A stretch of 64,000 bases of DNA from Cellulomonas triticagri (GTDB taxonomy: Bacteria > Actinomycetota > Actinomycetes > Actinomycetales > Cellulomonadaceae): NCBI RefSeq assembly GCF_003696205.1, contig NZ_RFFI01000001.1, positions 52,071 to 116,070 of the forward strand, in the 5' to 3' direction. Position numbers and translations under genes: made by a program. The notes under the pieces were generated by a model, which saw only the letters and a program-made list of their open reading frames with translations, was not told where the DNA came from and ran no database searches. Positions within the stretch are counted from its first letter, which is position 1. Each line of letters starts with the position of its first letter. Of the stretch, positions 36,486 through 47,948 are shown piece by piece.

Positions 36486-37156
36486 CGGTCCGCTCTCCGG
36501 GTGCTGCCGTAGCCGGTCGCGGTGGCGGCCTCGACCACGTCGCGCTGCTGTCCCGCGGTCAGCGCCCGGGGCTCCCCCACGGCGCGGGCGTGCCACGCGA
36601 GGTCGCACAACCACTCGGTGAGCTCGGCGTTCCCGACGGCCGCGCGCAGGTCGGCGCCGAGGGCGACCGCCCCGTGGTTCGCCATCAGCGCGGCGAGCCG
36701 CCCGTCGAGCGCGGCCCCGACCGCCCGGGCGAGGTCGGCGCTGCCGAAGGTGTGGAACGGTGCGACCCGCAGCGAGCCGCCCAGCACGAGCTGCTGGTAG
36801 TGGAGCACCGGGATCTCGTCGGCCACCAGACCCATCGCGGTGGCCATCCGGGAGTGGGTGTGCACCACGGCCCCGACCTGGGCAGGCGGGGCGTGCCGGT
36901 AGACGCCGAGGTGCAGGTCGCGCTCGGAGGTCGGTTGCAGGTCCCCCGCCACGACCCGCCCGTCCAGGTCGACGACGGTGACCTCGTCGACGGTGGTGGT
37001 GGCGAGGTCGCACCCGGTGGCGGTCACCGCGACGAGGTCCCCGTCGCGGGCGCTGACGTTCCCGGCGGTGCCGATCACCAGCCCGCTGGCGGCGATGCCG
37101 CGGGAGGCCGCGGCGACCGCGGCGCGCAGGTCGTGCAGGTCTGACGTCGTCGTCAT
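36482..37156 (-). CDS. Class II aldolase / fuculose-phosphate aldolase family protein
   Basis: 224 residues from ATG 37156. Class II aldolase/adducin fold: catalytic E78 (LQPTSERDLHLG), zinc ligands H99 and H101 (VVHTHSRM) and H161 (LMANHGAVALG). Enzymes of this family cleave sugar phosphates such as L-fuculose-1-phosphate to dihydroxyacetone phosphate plus an aldehyde, or epimerise ribulose phosphates. First gene of the aldolase-kinase-GlpD operon, all coupled by short overlaps. Confidence 0.85.
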   Translation of the reverse strand: MTTTSDLHDLRAAVAAASRGIAASGLVIGTAGNVSARDGDLVAVTATGCDLATTTVDEVTVVDLDGRVVAGDLQPTSERDLHLGVYRHAPPAQVGAVVHTHSRMATAMGLVADEIPVLHYQQLVLGGSLRVAPFHTFGSADLARAVGAALDGRLAALMANHGAVALGADLRAAVGNAELTEWLCDLAWHARAVGEPRALTAGQQRDVVEAATATGYGSTRRADR

Positions 37157-37198
37157 GGGGAGAACCTGGCCCGGACGCGCGCCGGAGTCAAGGACCCG

Positions 37199-37792
37199 TC
37201 AGGCGGGTCGTCGGTGGTGCAGCCGCGGCCGGTACCGCAGCTCCAGGGTGCGGCCGTCCAGCGTCCGGGACCCGAGCAGGTCGAGGTCGAGGTCCGGGAC
37301 GCCCGCCAGGACGGGCTCGGTGCCGCTGCGCCCGGTGACCACGGGGAACACGGTGATCTGGAGGATGTCGACCAGCCCTGCCGCGAGCAGCGCCCGGTTG
37401 AGGCTCAGGCTGCCGTGCGACCGCAGCGGCACGGGGGAGTCCGCCTTGAGCCGCCGGACGACGTCCACGGCGTCCCCACGGACGACGGTGGCGTCCGGCC
37501 AGTCCACGGGCTCGTCGAGCGTGCCGGAGACCACGGTCGCGGGCAGGGCGCGCATCGCGGTGACCCAGGGGTCGTGCACTTCGGAGTCGGCGGGGCCGTC
37601 GAGCATCTGCACGAACTCGCGGTAGGTGCGGGCACCGAGGACCATCCGCTGCGGCGCGCGGTACTGCTCCTCGCGGTGGGCGAGCAGCTCCGGGCCCTGC
37701 CGGCCCCAGTAGCCTCCCCAGTCGCCGGGCGGCCCGTAGGAGCCGAAGCCGTCGAGGCTGGTGAAGACGTCGAACGTGTACGTGGCAGCCAT
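37199..37792 (-). CDS. RibD C-terminal/dihydrofolate-reductase-like protein
   Basis: 197 residues from ATG 37792 with GAGGGA upstream. DHFR-like fold: TFDVFTSLDGFGSYG at the start, RMVLGARTYREFVQM, SGTLDEPVDWPDATVV and SHGSLSLNRALLAAGLVDILQI. This group is found alone in many actinobacteria and reduces unknown substrates with NADPH; it is not the folate enzyme or part of a riboflavin operon here. It is upstream on the same strand as the aldolase operon, with a 42-nt gap. Confidence 0.8.
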   Translation of the reverse strand: MAATYTFDVFTSLDGFGSYGPPGDWGGYWGRQGPELLAHREEQYRAPQRMVLGARTYREFVQMLDGPADSEVHDPWVTAMRALPATVVSGTLDEPVDWPDATVVRGDAVDVVRRLKADSPVPLRSHGSLSLNRALLAAGLVDILQITVFPVVTGRSGTEPVLAGVPDLDLDLLGSRTLDGRTLELRYRPRLHHRRPA

Positions 37793-37822
37793 GGCACGTC
37801 CCTCACGGGTCGACGCGTTGAG

Positions 37823-37895
37823 TGGAGCCAAGGGGACTCGAACCCCTAACCCCCTGCTTGCAAAGCAGGTGCGCTACCAATTGCGCCATGGCCCC
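37823..37895 (-). tRNA. tRNA-Ala (anticodon TGC)
   Basis: 73 nt. Acceptor GGGGCCA with TGGCTCC, D-loop AATTGGTA, anticodon loop TTTGCAA (TGC), and T arm GGTTCGAGTCC. CCA is not encoded. It lies with tRNA-Ile and the DLW-39 gene between gyrA and the accessory genes, as is usual for actinobacteria. Confidence 0.97.
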
Positions 37896-37928
37896 GTACC
37901 GAACCGGGGTCCGGGTGCTGCGGGGGTG

Positions 37929-38048
37929 CTACTCGACCGTGTCGGTGACCTCGGCCCACAGGTCGCGGTCATCACGCTCGGCGGCGTACCGGGTCCACGC
38001 CACGTAGGCGACCGCGGCGACAGCCGTCAGGAGCAGGAGCTTCTTCAC
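37929..38048 (-). CDS. DLW-39 family small membrane protein
   Basis: 39 residues: GTG 38048 to TAG 37931-37929. VKKLLLLTAVAAVAYVAWTR followed by YAAERDDRDLWAEVTDTVE. One hydrophobic helix then an acidic tail with the DLWAEVTD signature, and the length of 39 that names the family. It lies between tRNA-Ala and tRNA-Ile, its usual place. Function unknown. Confidence 0.85.
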   Translation of the reverse strand: MKKLLLLTAVAAVAYVAWTRYAAERDDRDLWAEVTDTVE

Positions 38049-38074
38049 GGGTACTACCCCCAAGGGCTCGGGAG

Positions 38075-38148
38075 TGGGCCTAAGAGGACTTGAACCTCTG
38101 ACCTCTTCCTTATCAGGGAAGCGCTCTAACCGTCTGAGCTATAGGCCC
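38075..38148 (-). tRNA. tRNA-Ile (anticodon GAT)
   Basis: 74 nt. Acceptor GGGCCTA/TAGGCCC, anticodon loop CTGATAA (GAT), T arm GGTTCAAGTCC. No encoded CCA. Follows the gyrA-DUF3566 genes on the same strand. Confidence 0.97.
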
Positions 38149-38217
38149 GTCGCACACCAGCATCCTGGCGTGCCGGACGAGACTACCCCAGCAGGGGCCG
38201 CCCGCCCAAACCGTGCG

Positions 38218-38925
38218 TCACTCGTCGGTCATGGTGACGTGGATGCCACCCACCAGCGCCGCGGTGATGTTGTACAGGAACGACCCGATCGTGGCGAGCG
38301 CGGTGATGAGCACGATGTCCACGACGGCGACCAGCGTCGCGACCGAGAGCACCCGGTCGAACTCGACGTACTGCATGAGGTCGAAGTCGGAGTCCGCGAG
38401 GATCTCGGTGACCAGGCCCTCGATGGTCGCGAACACCTGGAGCGAGTCCAGGGCCAGCCACACGACGGCCGTCGCGACGACGATCATGATGCCGATCGCG
38501 ACGGACATCAGGAACGACAGCTTCATGACCGACCACGGGTCGACCCGCGAGATCGCGAGGCGCACCCGGCGGGGGCCGGAACCGGTCGTCAGGCCGGACG
38601 AGGCGGGGCGCGCGGCGGTGGTGCTGCCGGCGGCAGGCGCCTCAGCGGCCGGCGTGGGGGCCGCGGCCGGGGTGGACGACGACGACCCGGTGCCGGAGGA
38701 CGCCGGACGCGGGGTCGTACCGGTCGTGGTACCGGACGCGGGCGCGGCGGCCGGCTTGGTCTTCACGGCGGAGGTCCGTGCGGCGGCACCGGTCTTGGGC
38801 TGCGCGGCCGTCGCCGGCGCGCGGGTGCCGGTGTCGGTGGCCGTGCGGCCGGCGGCGGGCTTCTCCGGCGCGTCGGACCCGCCGGACTTGCGCGGCGGGA
38901 TGGACGGCGGGGTGTCGCTGCTCAT
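38218..38925 (-). CDS. DUF3566 family membrane protein
   Basis: 235 residues from ATG 38925. The N-terminal 115 residues are disordered (Ala, Pro, Thr, Ser; e.g. AAAPASGTTTGTTPRPASS). The C-terminal DUF3566 domain has two membrane helices (VMKLSFLMSVAIGIMIVVATAV; VLSVATLVAVVDIVLITALA) with the RLAISRVDPWSVMK lead-in. The same protein follows gyrA in mycobacteria (Rv0007). Role unknown; a part in cell-envelope or division is suspected from context. Confidence 0.92.
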   Translation of the reverse strand: MSSDTPPSIPPRKSGGSDAPEKPAAGRTATDTGTRAPATAAQPKTGAAARTSAVKTKPAAAPASGTTTGTTPRPASSGTGSSSSTPAAAPTPAAEAPAAGSTTAARPASSGLTTGSGPRRVRLAISRVDPWSVMKLSFLMSVAIGIMIVVATAVVWLALDSLQVFATIEGLVTEILADSDFDLMQYVEFDRVLSVATLVAVVDIVLITALATIGSFLYNITAALVGGIHVTMTDE

Positions 38926-38971
38926 CGGCTCTCCTCGGGATCAGGAGCGGGGGAGGCGGTGGCGGTGCGGC

Positions 38972-41590
<2,619 letters not shown>

Positions 41591-41660
41591 AGGTCAGGTC
41601 CTTCGGTGGGACTGGTCCCGGCGCCGGGCCGGGAGGTCGGGAGGAGGCGGGGCGCCGCGG

Positions 41661-43715
41661 TCAGACGTCGAGGAAGCGGACGTCGCGCGCGTTGCGCTGG
41701 ATGAAGGAACGGCGGGACTCGACGTCCTCGCCCATCAGCACCGAGAAGATCTCGTCCGCGGCGGCCGCCTCGTCCAGCGTGACCTGCAGCAGCGTGCGGT
41801 GCTCGGGCGCCATCGTGGTCTCCCACAGCTCCGAGTAGTCCATCTCACCGAGACCCTTGTAGCGCTGGATCCCGTTGTCCTTGGGGATCCGCTTGCCCTT
41901 GGCCTGCCCCTCGGCGAGCATCGCGTCCCGCTCGCGGTCCGAGTAGACGTAGTCGTGCGCCGCGTTGGACCACTTGATGCGGTAGAGCGGCGGCTGCGCC
42001 ATGTAGACGTGGCCCTTGAGGATGAGGTCCGGCATGTACCGGTAGAGCAGCGTCAGCAGCAGCGTGCAGATGTGCCGGCCGTCGACGTCGGCGTCGGCCA
42101 TGAGCACGATCTTGTGGTACCGCAGCTTCGAGGCGTCGAAGTCCTCGCCGATGCCGGTGCCGAACGCCGTGATGAGCGCCTGCACCTCGGCGTTGCCGAG
42201 GGCCCGGTCGAGGCGGGCGCGCTCGACGTTGAGGATCTTGCCGCGCAGCGGCAGGATCGCCTGCGTCTGCGGGTTGCGGCCGCGCACGGCGGAACCGCCG
42301 GCGGAGTCACCCTCGACGATGAAGATCTCGCACTCGGCGGGGTTGTTGGACTGGCAGTCCTTGAGCTTGCCCGGCATCGAGTTGGACTCGAGCAGGCCCT
42401 TGCGGCGCGTGGCCTCCCGGGCCTTGCGGGCCGCGAGCCGGGCCTGGGACGCCTGGATGGCCTTGCGGATGACGTCCTTGGCCTCGTTCGGGTGCGAGTC
42501 CAGCCAGTCGGCGAGCTGCTCGTTGACGACGCGCTGCACGAAGGTCTTGGCCTCGGTGTTGCCGAGCTTCGTCTTGGTCTGGCCCTCGAACTGCGGCTCG
42601 CCGAGCTTGATCGACACGACGGCGGTCAGGCCCTCGCGGATGTCGTCGCCGGTGAGGTTGTCGTCCTTCTCCTTGAGGATGCCCTTCTCGCGGGCGTACC
42701 GGTTGACCAGCGAGGTCATGGCCGCACGGAAGCCCTCCTCGTGCGTGCCGCCCTCGGTGGTGGAGATGGTGTTGGCGTACGTGTGCACCGACTCGGAGTA
42801 CGCGCTGGTCCACTGCATCGCGACCTCGAGCGACAGGCGGCGCTCGGTGTCCTCGGCCTCGAAGTCGATGACGTCGGGGTGCACCAGGTCGACCTTCTTG
42901 GCCGCGTTCAGGTGCTTGACGTAGTCGACCAGGCCGCCGTCGTACTTGTAGGTCACGGTGCGGGCCTTCGGGGCGTCCGTCGCGGAGGCGTCGTCCCCGG
43001 CGACCTCGTCCTCGGTACCGGTGTGCTGCGGGCGCTCGTCGGTCAGTGAGATCTGCAGCCCCTTGTTGAGGAACGCCATCTGCTGGAACCGGGACCGCAG
43101 GGTCTCGAAGTCGTACTCGACGGTCTCGAAGATGCTCGGGTCGGCCCAGAACGTCTGCGAGGTGCCGGTCTCCTCCGTCGCCGCGCCCTGGCGCAGCTCG
43201 CTGGCCGGCTTGCCGCCGTCCGCGAAGTCCATCTCCCAGGCGAAGCCGTCGCGCCGCACGACCGTCTGCACACGGGTCGACAGCGCGTTGACCACGGAGA
43301 TGCCGACGCCGTGCAGGCCGCCGGAGACCGCGTAGCCGCCGCCGCCGAACTTGCCGCCCGCGTGCAGGATGGTCATGACGACCTCGACGGTGGGCTTGCC
43401 CTCCGTCGGGTGCATCGCGACGGGGATGCCACGGCCGTTGTCGACGACCTGGACGCCGCCGTCGGCGCGCAGCACGACCTCGATGTGGTCGCAGTACCCG
43501 GCGAGGGCCTCGTCGACGGAGTTGTCGACCACCTCGTAGACGAGGTGGTGCAGGCCGCGCTCACCGGTCGAGCCGATGTACATGCCGGGGCGCTTGCGCA
43601 CGGCCTCGAGACCCTCGAGGACCGTGATCGCGGACGCGTCGTAGGCGGGAGTCCCGTTCGCCGCCCCCCCGGGTGCGGAGGGATCAGGTGCGGTGGAGGG
43701 GCTCTGGTCTGCCAC
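41661..43715 (-). CDS. gyrB: DNA gyrase subunit B
   Basis: 684 residues from GTG 43715. GHKL ATPase domain ([35 protein letters not shown]), transducer, and TOPRIM with [17 protein letters not shown] and MADADVDG, then the tail [16 protein letters not shown] end ([10 protein letters not shown]). It supplies ATP energy to gyrase. A longer N-terminal leader than in E. coli is normal for actinobacteria. Confidence 0.99.
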   Translation of the reverse strand: MADQSPSTAPDPSAPGGAANGTPAYDASAITVLEGLEAVRKRPGMYIGSTGERGLHHLVYEVVDNSVDEALAGYCDHIEVVLRADGGVQVVDNGRGIPVAMHPTEGKPTVEVVMTILHAGGKFGGGGYAVSGGLHGVGISVVNALSTRVQTVVRRDGFAWEMDFADGGKPASELRQGAATEETGTSQTFWADPSIFETVEYDFETLRSRFQQMAFLNKGLQISLTDERPQHTGTEDEVAGDDASATDAPKARTVTYKYDGGLVDYVKHLNAAKKVDLVHPDVIDFEAEDTERRLSLEVAMQWTSAYSESVHTYANTISTTEGGTHEEGFRAAMTSLVNRYAREKGILKEKDDNLTGDDIREGLTAVVSIKLGEPQFEGQTKTKLGNTEAKTFVQRVVNEQLADWLDSHPNEAKDVIRKAIQASQARLAARKAREATRRKGLLESNSMPGKLKDCQSNNPAECEIFIVEGDSAGGSAVRGRNPQTQAILPLRGKILNVERARLDRALGNAEVQALITAFGTGIGEDFDASKLRYHKIVLMADADVDGRHICTLLLTLLYRYMPDLILKGHVYMAQPPLYRIKWSNAAHDYVYSDRERDAMLAEGQAKGKRIPKDNGIQRYKGLGEMDYSELWETTMAPEHRTLLQVTLDEAAAADEIFSVLMGEDVESRRSFIQRNARDVRFLDV

Positions 43716-43845
43716 GAGCGGTGGTGCTCCTCAGTTCTCGTACGCGGCGGAGGCGCCCGTCCTCCACGCGGGAGGGCGGATCACTCCACGACGGCGGAGA
43801 TCGTGCGTCCTGGACCGGCGCAGACGCGCCAGAGATGTCCCTCTT

Positions 43846-43851
43846 AGTGTA
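43846..43851 (-). promoter_or_regulatory. Possible -10 element of the gyrB promoter
   Basis: On the minus strand the sequence reads GGGTACACTAAGAGG, giving a -10 TACACT with an extended GGG before it, about 130 nt upstream of the gyrB GTG. No good -35 was seen. The interval 43716-43903 has no gene. Confidence 0.35.
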
Positions 43852-43903
43852 CCCGTCCCTGCCGAAAAACCGCGGAGATCGCCCCACCCTGGGGACGACG
43901 GCC

Positions 43904-44512
43904 TCAGCCCCAGGTGTCCCGGGGGCCCCGGCCGCGCACCGCCCGCTTGCCCTTGCCGAACCCCGGGCCCGCCGGACCGAGCACCCGGACGTCCACCACG
44001 ACGCCCTCGCCGACGTCCTCGGCCATGCGCCGCACGAGCTGCGGGGCGAGCATCTTCAGCTGCTGGGCCCATGCCGTCGAGTCCGTCCGCACGACCAGCA
44101 CCCCGTCCGCGAACGTCTCCGGCGTGCAGTGGTCCGCGATCTGGTCGCCCACGACGTCGCGCCACCGGCCGACCACGCCGCCGACCGAGATCTCCTGCAC
44201 CCAGCCGCGGTCCCGGAACAGGGACGACATCGTGCTCGACACCGTCTGCGGGTCCCGCGCGTGCACGCCCGGGGCGTCCCGCTCGGCGGCGGACAGCGGG
44301 GACCGACCGCGCGGCTTCTCGCCCGGGCGGTAGCCCTTGGACCGCGCGACCGCGCGGAACCGGGCCAGGGACTGCTTCGCCATCTGCGTCGCCGGGGTGG
44401 CGTCCTCCAGCCGCTCGGTGACCGGGACCGACGGGTCGGGCGGGGGGAGGACGGGCTCCTCGGCGTCGCCCGGGGTGGCGGCGCCAGGCGCGGCGTCCCC
44501 GTCAGGCGCCAC
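43904..44512 (-). CDS. DUF721 (DciA-like) protein
   Basis: 202 residues from GTG 44512, overlapping the recF stop. An acidic/Pro N-terminal 60 residues lead to the DUF721 core (about 85-185): VGGVVGRWRDVVGDQIADHC, FADGVLVVRTDSTAWAQQLKM, LAPQLVRRMAEDVGEGVVVDV. In other bacteria DUF721 proteins (DciA) load the replicative helicase DnaB. Its place between recF and gyrB near oriC supports such a role. Confidence 0.88.
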   Translation of the reverse strand: MAPDGDAAPGAATPGDAEEPVLPPPDPSVPVTERLEDATPATQMAKQSLARFRAVARSKGYRPGEKPRGRSPLSAAERDAPGVHARDPQTVSSTMSSLFRDRGWVQEISVGGVVGRWRDVVGDQIADHCTPETFADGVLVVRTDSTAWAQQLKMLAPQLVRRMAEDVGEGVVVDVRVLGPAGPGFGKGKRAVRGRGPRDTWG

Positions 44513-45728
44513 GGGTGACCTCGGAGGCCAGCACGTCGTAGCGCGCGCCCTGCAGCTGCGGGGGCACGTCCCCGGGGACGGCCGCGGTGACGAACACCTG
44601 CCGGGCGCCCGCGACCATCTCGGCCAGCCGGGCGCGCCGCTTGGCGTCGAGCTCCGCGAACACGTCGTCCAGCATGAGCACCGGCTCGCCGTCCGGCCCG
44701 GAGTCCGCGACCCAGAGCTGCGCGGCGTCCTGCTCGGTGCCCGCCTGCGGGCCGTGGGTCAGCAGCTCGTACGACGCGAGCCGCAGCGCGAGCGCCACCG
44801 ACCAGGACTCGCCGTGGCTCGCGTACCCCTTCGCGGGCAGGTCGCCGAGGGTGAGCACGAGGTCGTCGCGGTGCGGCCCGACCAGGCAGACACCCCGCTC
44901 GAGCTCCTTGGGGCGCACCCGCGACAGCGCCTCGAGCATCTGCTGCTCGACCACGCGCGACGGGGTGGTGGCGTCGGCGCCCTCGGCGGGCTCGCCCCCC
45001 TCCAGCACCGCCGCGAGCGAGGACCGGTAGCCCACGTGCGCGGCGCCCTGGCCGTCGCTGACCCGCTCGTAGGCGTCGGCGACGTACGGCGCGAGCGCCG
45101 CGACCACGGCCTGCCGCGCGATGATCACGTGCGCGCCGAGCTCGGCGAGCTTGCTGTCCCACACGTCGAGGGTGCTCAGGTCCGGCTTCGTCCGGGACCC
45201 CCGGAACCCGCCCGCCGACTTCAGCAGGGCGGTGCGCTGCCGCACGACCCGGTCGTACTCGCTGAACACCCCGGCCAGCCGCGGCGTCACCTGCACGGCC
45301 AGCGCGTCCACGAACCGGCGCCGCCCGTCCGGGTCGCCCTTGACCAGCGCGAGGTCCTCCGGGGCGAACAGCACCGAGCGCAGCGCGCCGACGACGTCCC
45401 GGGCACGGGACGGTGCGCCGTTGAGCTTGACCCGGTTGGACCGACCGGAGCCGAGCTGCACGTCGATGACGAGCGCCCGCTCGGACCCGTCGTCCTGGGC
45501 CCGCACGATGCGGGACCGCACCACGGCCGCCGACGCGCCCGCCCGCACGAGCGGGGCGTCGGTCGGCACCCGGTGGCTGGAGAACGTCGAGACGTACCCG
45601 ATCGCCTCGACGAGGTTCGTCTTGCCCTGCCCGTTCGGCCCCACGAGCGCGGTGATGCCGGGCTCGAAGGTCAGGTCGACCTGGTGGTACGACCGGAAGT
45701 CCGTCAGGGACAGGTGCGAGACGTACAT
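44502..45728 (-). CDS. recF: RecF, recombination mediator ATPase
   Basis: 408 residues from ATG 45728, giving MYVSHLSLTDFRSYHQVDL. Walker A at 30-37 (GPNGQGKTN), signature SHGESWSVALALRLASYELL near residue 310, Walker B VLMLDDVFAELD. It helps load RecA at gaps and restart forks. The start lies 4 nt after the gnd stop. Confidence 0.97.
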   Translation of the reverse strand: MYVSHLSLTDFRSYHQVDLTFEPGITALVGPNGQGKTNLVEAIGYVSTFSSHRVPTDAPLVRAGASAAVVRSRIVRAQDDGSERALVIDVQLGSGRSNRVKLNGAPSRARDVVGALRSVLFAPEDLALVKGDPDGRRRFVDALAVQVTPRLAGVFSEYDRVVRQRTALLKSAGGFRGSRTKPDLSTLDVWDSKLAELGAHVIIARQAVVAALAPYVADAYERVSDGQGAAHVGYRSSLAAVLEGGEPAEGADATTPSRVVEQQMLEALSRVRPKELERGVCLVGPHRDDLVLTLGDLPAKGYASHGESWSVALALRLASYELLTHGPQAGTEQDAAQLWVADSGPDGEPVLMLDDVFAELDAKRRARLAEMVAGARQVFVTAAVPGDVPPQLQGARYDVLASEVTRGA

Positions 45729-45732
45729 CCGG

Positions 45733-46665
45733 TCAGTCGGCGGAGCCCACGCCGGACGGGGTGTCACCGGCGACCGGCGCACCCGCAGCCTTGACCGCGT
45801 GCCCGCCGAACTGCTGGCGCAGCGCCGCGACCGCCTTCATCGCGGGGGACTGCTCCTGGCGGGACTGGAAGCGCGCGAACAGCGCGGCGGTGATGACCGG
45901 CAGCGGCACGGCGGCCTCGATCGCCTCGTCCACGGTCCAGCGGCCCTCGCCCGAGTCGGCGACCCAGTCGTCGATGGCCTCGAACTGCTGGTCCTCCTCG
46001 AGCGCCTTGACCAGGAGCTCCAGCAGCCACGACCGCACGACGGTGCCCCGCTGCCAGGCCTTCATGGTCCCGGCGACGTCGGTGACGATGTCCTTGGCGG
46101 CCAGCAGCTCGTAGCCCTCGGCGTACGCCTGCATGAGGCCGTACTCGATGCCGTTGTGCACCATCTTCGCGTAGTGCCCGGCACCGACCGCGCCCGCGTG
46201 CACGAAGCCCTCCTCGCGGGGGCCCTCGGGACGCAGCGCGTCGAACACCGGCATCACGCGCTCGACCTGCGCGGCGTCGCCGCCGACCATCAGGCCGTAG
46301 CCGTTCGCGAGGCCCCAGACCCCGCCGGAGACGCCGACGTCGACGAAGTGGATGCCCTTCGCGCCGAGCTGCTCCGCGTGGCCCTTGTCGTCGCCGAAGT
46401 ACGAGTTGCCGCCGTCGATGACGAGGTCGCCCTCGGTCAGCAGGCCGCCGAGCTCCTCGACCACACCGTGCGTGACCGCGCCCGCGGGCACCATGACCCA
46501 CACGACACGCTCACCGGCCGGGAGCGCCGCGACGAGGTCGGCCAGCGACGCGACGTCGGAGACGTCCGGGTTCTGGTCGTAGCCCGTGACGTCGATCCCC
46601 GCGCGCCGCATGCGGTCGCGCATGTTCGCGCCCATCCTGCCCAGACCCACCAGGCCGATCTGCAT
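45733..46665 (-). CDS. gnd: 6-phosphogluconate dehydrogenase, decarboxylating (short form)
   Basis: 310 residues from ATG 46665; the shorter, Gram-positive/actinobacterial type of Gnd (about 300 aa rather than 470). N-terminal Rossmann fold MQIGLVGLGRMGANM, then VIDGGNSYFGDD, VGVSGGVWGLANGYGLMVGG, and catalytic Lys in AGHYAKMVHNGIEYGLM. It converts 6-phosphogluconate to ribulose-5-phosphate with NAD(P) reduction. Its position between dnaN and recF is typical of Actinobacteria. Confidence 0.93.
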   Translation of the reverse strand: MQIGLVGLGRMGANMRDRMRRAGIDVTGYDQNPDVSDVASLADLVAALPAGERVVWVMVPAGAVTHGVVEELGGLLTEGDLVIDGGNSYFGDDKGHAEQLGAKGIHFVDVGVSGGVWGLANGYGLMVGGDAAQVERVMPVFDALRPEGPREEGFVHAGAVGAGHYAKMVHNGIEYGLMQAYAEGYELLAAKDIVTDVAGTMKAWQRGTVVRSWLLELLVKALEEDQQFEAIDDWVADSGEGRWTVDEAIEAAVPLPVITAALFARFQSRQEQSPAMKAVAALRQQFGGHAVKAAGAPVAGDTPSGVGSAD

Positions 46666-46689
46666 CGCTCCACCTTCCCTCGCCCGACC

Positions 46690-46717
46690 GCCACCGGGAC
46701 GCACGGGCCCCGGTGGC
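46690..46717 (-). other. Short hairpin upstream of gnd
   Basis: GCCACCGGG (46690-46698) pairs with CCCGGTGGC (46709-46717), 25 nt from the gnd start on the leader side. Could be part of the dnaN terminator or a leader structure for gnd. Confidence 0.3.
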
Positions 46718-46745
46718 GTCCTTGTCGCCGCCATTCTCCTGCTGC

Positions 46746-46790
46746 GGCGGTGTGCTGACGACCGAGACGGGCGTCTCGCCGGTCACACCG
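46746..46790 (-). terminator. Compound hairpin after dnaN
   Basis: Outer arms GCGGTGTG (46746-46753) and CACACCGC (46783-46790), inner arms CGAGAC and GTCTCG (46762-46777). It lies 27 nt past the dnaN stop in the direction of transcription. No T tract. Confidence 0.5.
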
Positions 46791-46817
46791 CCGCGACGGG
46801 TGACCGCGAGCGACCCG

Positions 46818-47948
46818 TCAGGACGCGAAGCGGATCGGCACCAGCAGGTACCGGTACTCCTTGAGGTCCTCGCCCTCGAGCGACTCCTGGCCCGTGAACT
46901 CGACCGGCTTGTTCGGGTGCGTGAACGACAGCCGCACGAACGACGTGGTCAGCGCGCCGAGGCCGTCCAGCAGGAACTGCGGGTTGAACGCCACGGCGAT
47001 GTCGTCGCCGACGAGCGTGGCCTCGAGCGCCTCGGACGCCTGGGCGTCGTCGCCCTGGCCCGCGTCGAGCACGACCTGGCCGTCGGAGAACGTCAGCCGG
47101 ATCGGGGTGTTCCGCTCCGCGACCAGCGCGACGCGCTTGGCGGCGTCGGCGAGCAGCTGCGTGTTCACCACCGCGTGGATGGGGGACTCGTCGGGGAACA
47201 GCCGGCGCACGGCGGGGTAGTCCCCGTCGACCAGCAGCGACGTGGTGTGGCGTCCAGCAGCCTCGAAGCCGATGAGGTCGACGCCCTGGCCGGTGGCGAG
47301 GCCGACGTTCACGGAGCCCGAGGCACCGAGCGACTTGGCGGCGTCGGAGAGCGTGCGGGCGCGCACCAGGGCGACCTGGGAGACGTCCGGGGTCGCCGGG
47401 CGCCACGTCATCTCGCGCAGCGCGAGGCGGTAGCGGTCCGTCGCGAGGAGCGTGACCTTCTCGCCCTCGATCTCGACGCGGACGCCGGTGAGCAGCGGCA
47501 GGGTGTCGTCGCGGCTGGCGGCGACCGTGACCTGCGCGACGGCCTTGGTGAGCTCGTCGCCGTCGACCGTGCCGGTCAGCGCCGGCATGGCCGGCAGCTG
47601 CGGGTAGTCGTCGACCGGCATCGTCAGCAGCGTGAAGCGGCTGGCGCCGCAGGTGACCGACACCTTGGTGCCGTCGAGCTGGACGTCGACCGGCTTGTTC
47701 GGCAGCGCGCGGGAGATCTCGGCGAGCAGGCGGCCGGACACCAGGACGGTGCCGGGCTCGCTGACGTCGGCGGGGATCTCGGACCGCGCGGAGACCTCGT
47801 AGTCGAAGCTCGCGAGGCGCAGGGTGCCGTCGGTGGCGGCCTCGATGCGCACGCCCGCGAGCACGGGCACCGGCGGGCGGGTGGGCAGGCTGCGAGCGAT
47901 CCACGTGACGGCTTCTGCGAGGACGTCACGTTCGACGCGGAACTTCAT
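46818..47948 (-). CDS. dnaN: DNA polymerase III beta sliding clamp
   Basis: 376 residues from ATG 47948 with GAGGGTGGGG upstream. Three clamp domains are recognisable: MKFRVERDVLAEAVTWIARS at the start, TLPLLTGVRVEIEGEKVTLLATDRYR in the middle, and FNPQFLLDGL and the typical YRYLLVPIRF near the end. It holds the polymerase on DNA. Longer in-frame ORF upstream lies in the oriC region and is not coding. Confidence 0.98.
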   Translation of the reverse strand: MKFRVERDVLAEAVTWIARSLPTRPPVPVLAGVRIEAATDGTLRLASFDYEVSARSEIPADVSEPGTVLVSGRLLAEISRALPNKPVDVQLDGTKVSVTCGASRFTLLTMPVDDYPQLPAMPALTGTVDGDELTKAVAQVTVAASRDDTLPLLTGVRVEIEGEKVTLLATDRYRLALREMTWRPATPDVSQVALVRARTLSDAAKSLGASGSVNVGLATGQGVDLIGFEAAGRHTTSLLVDGDYPAVRRLFPDESPIHAVVNTQLLADAAKRVALVAERNTPIRLTFSDGQVVLDAGQGDDAQASEALEATLVGDDIAVAFNPQFLLDGLGALTTSFVRLSFTHPNKPVEFTGQESLEGEDLKEYRYLLVPIRFAS

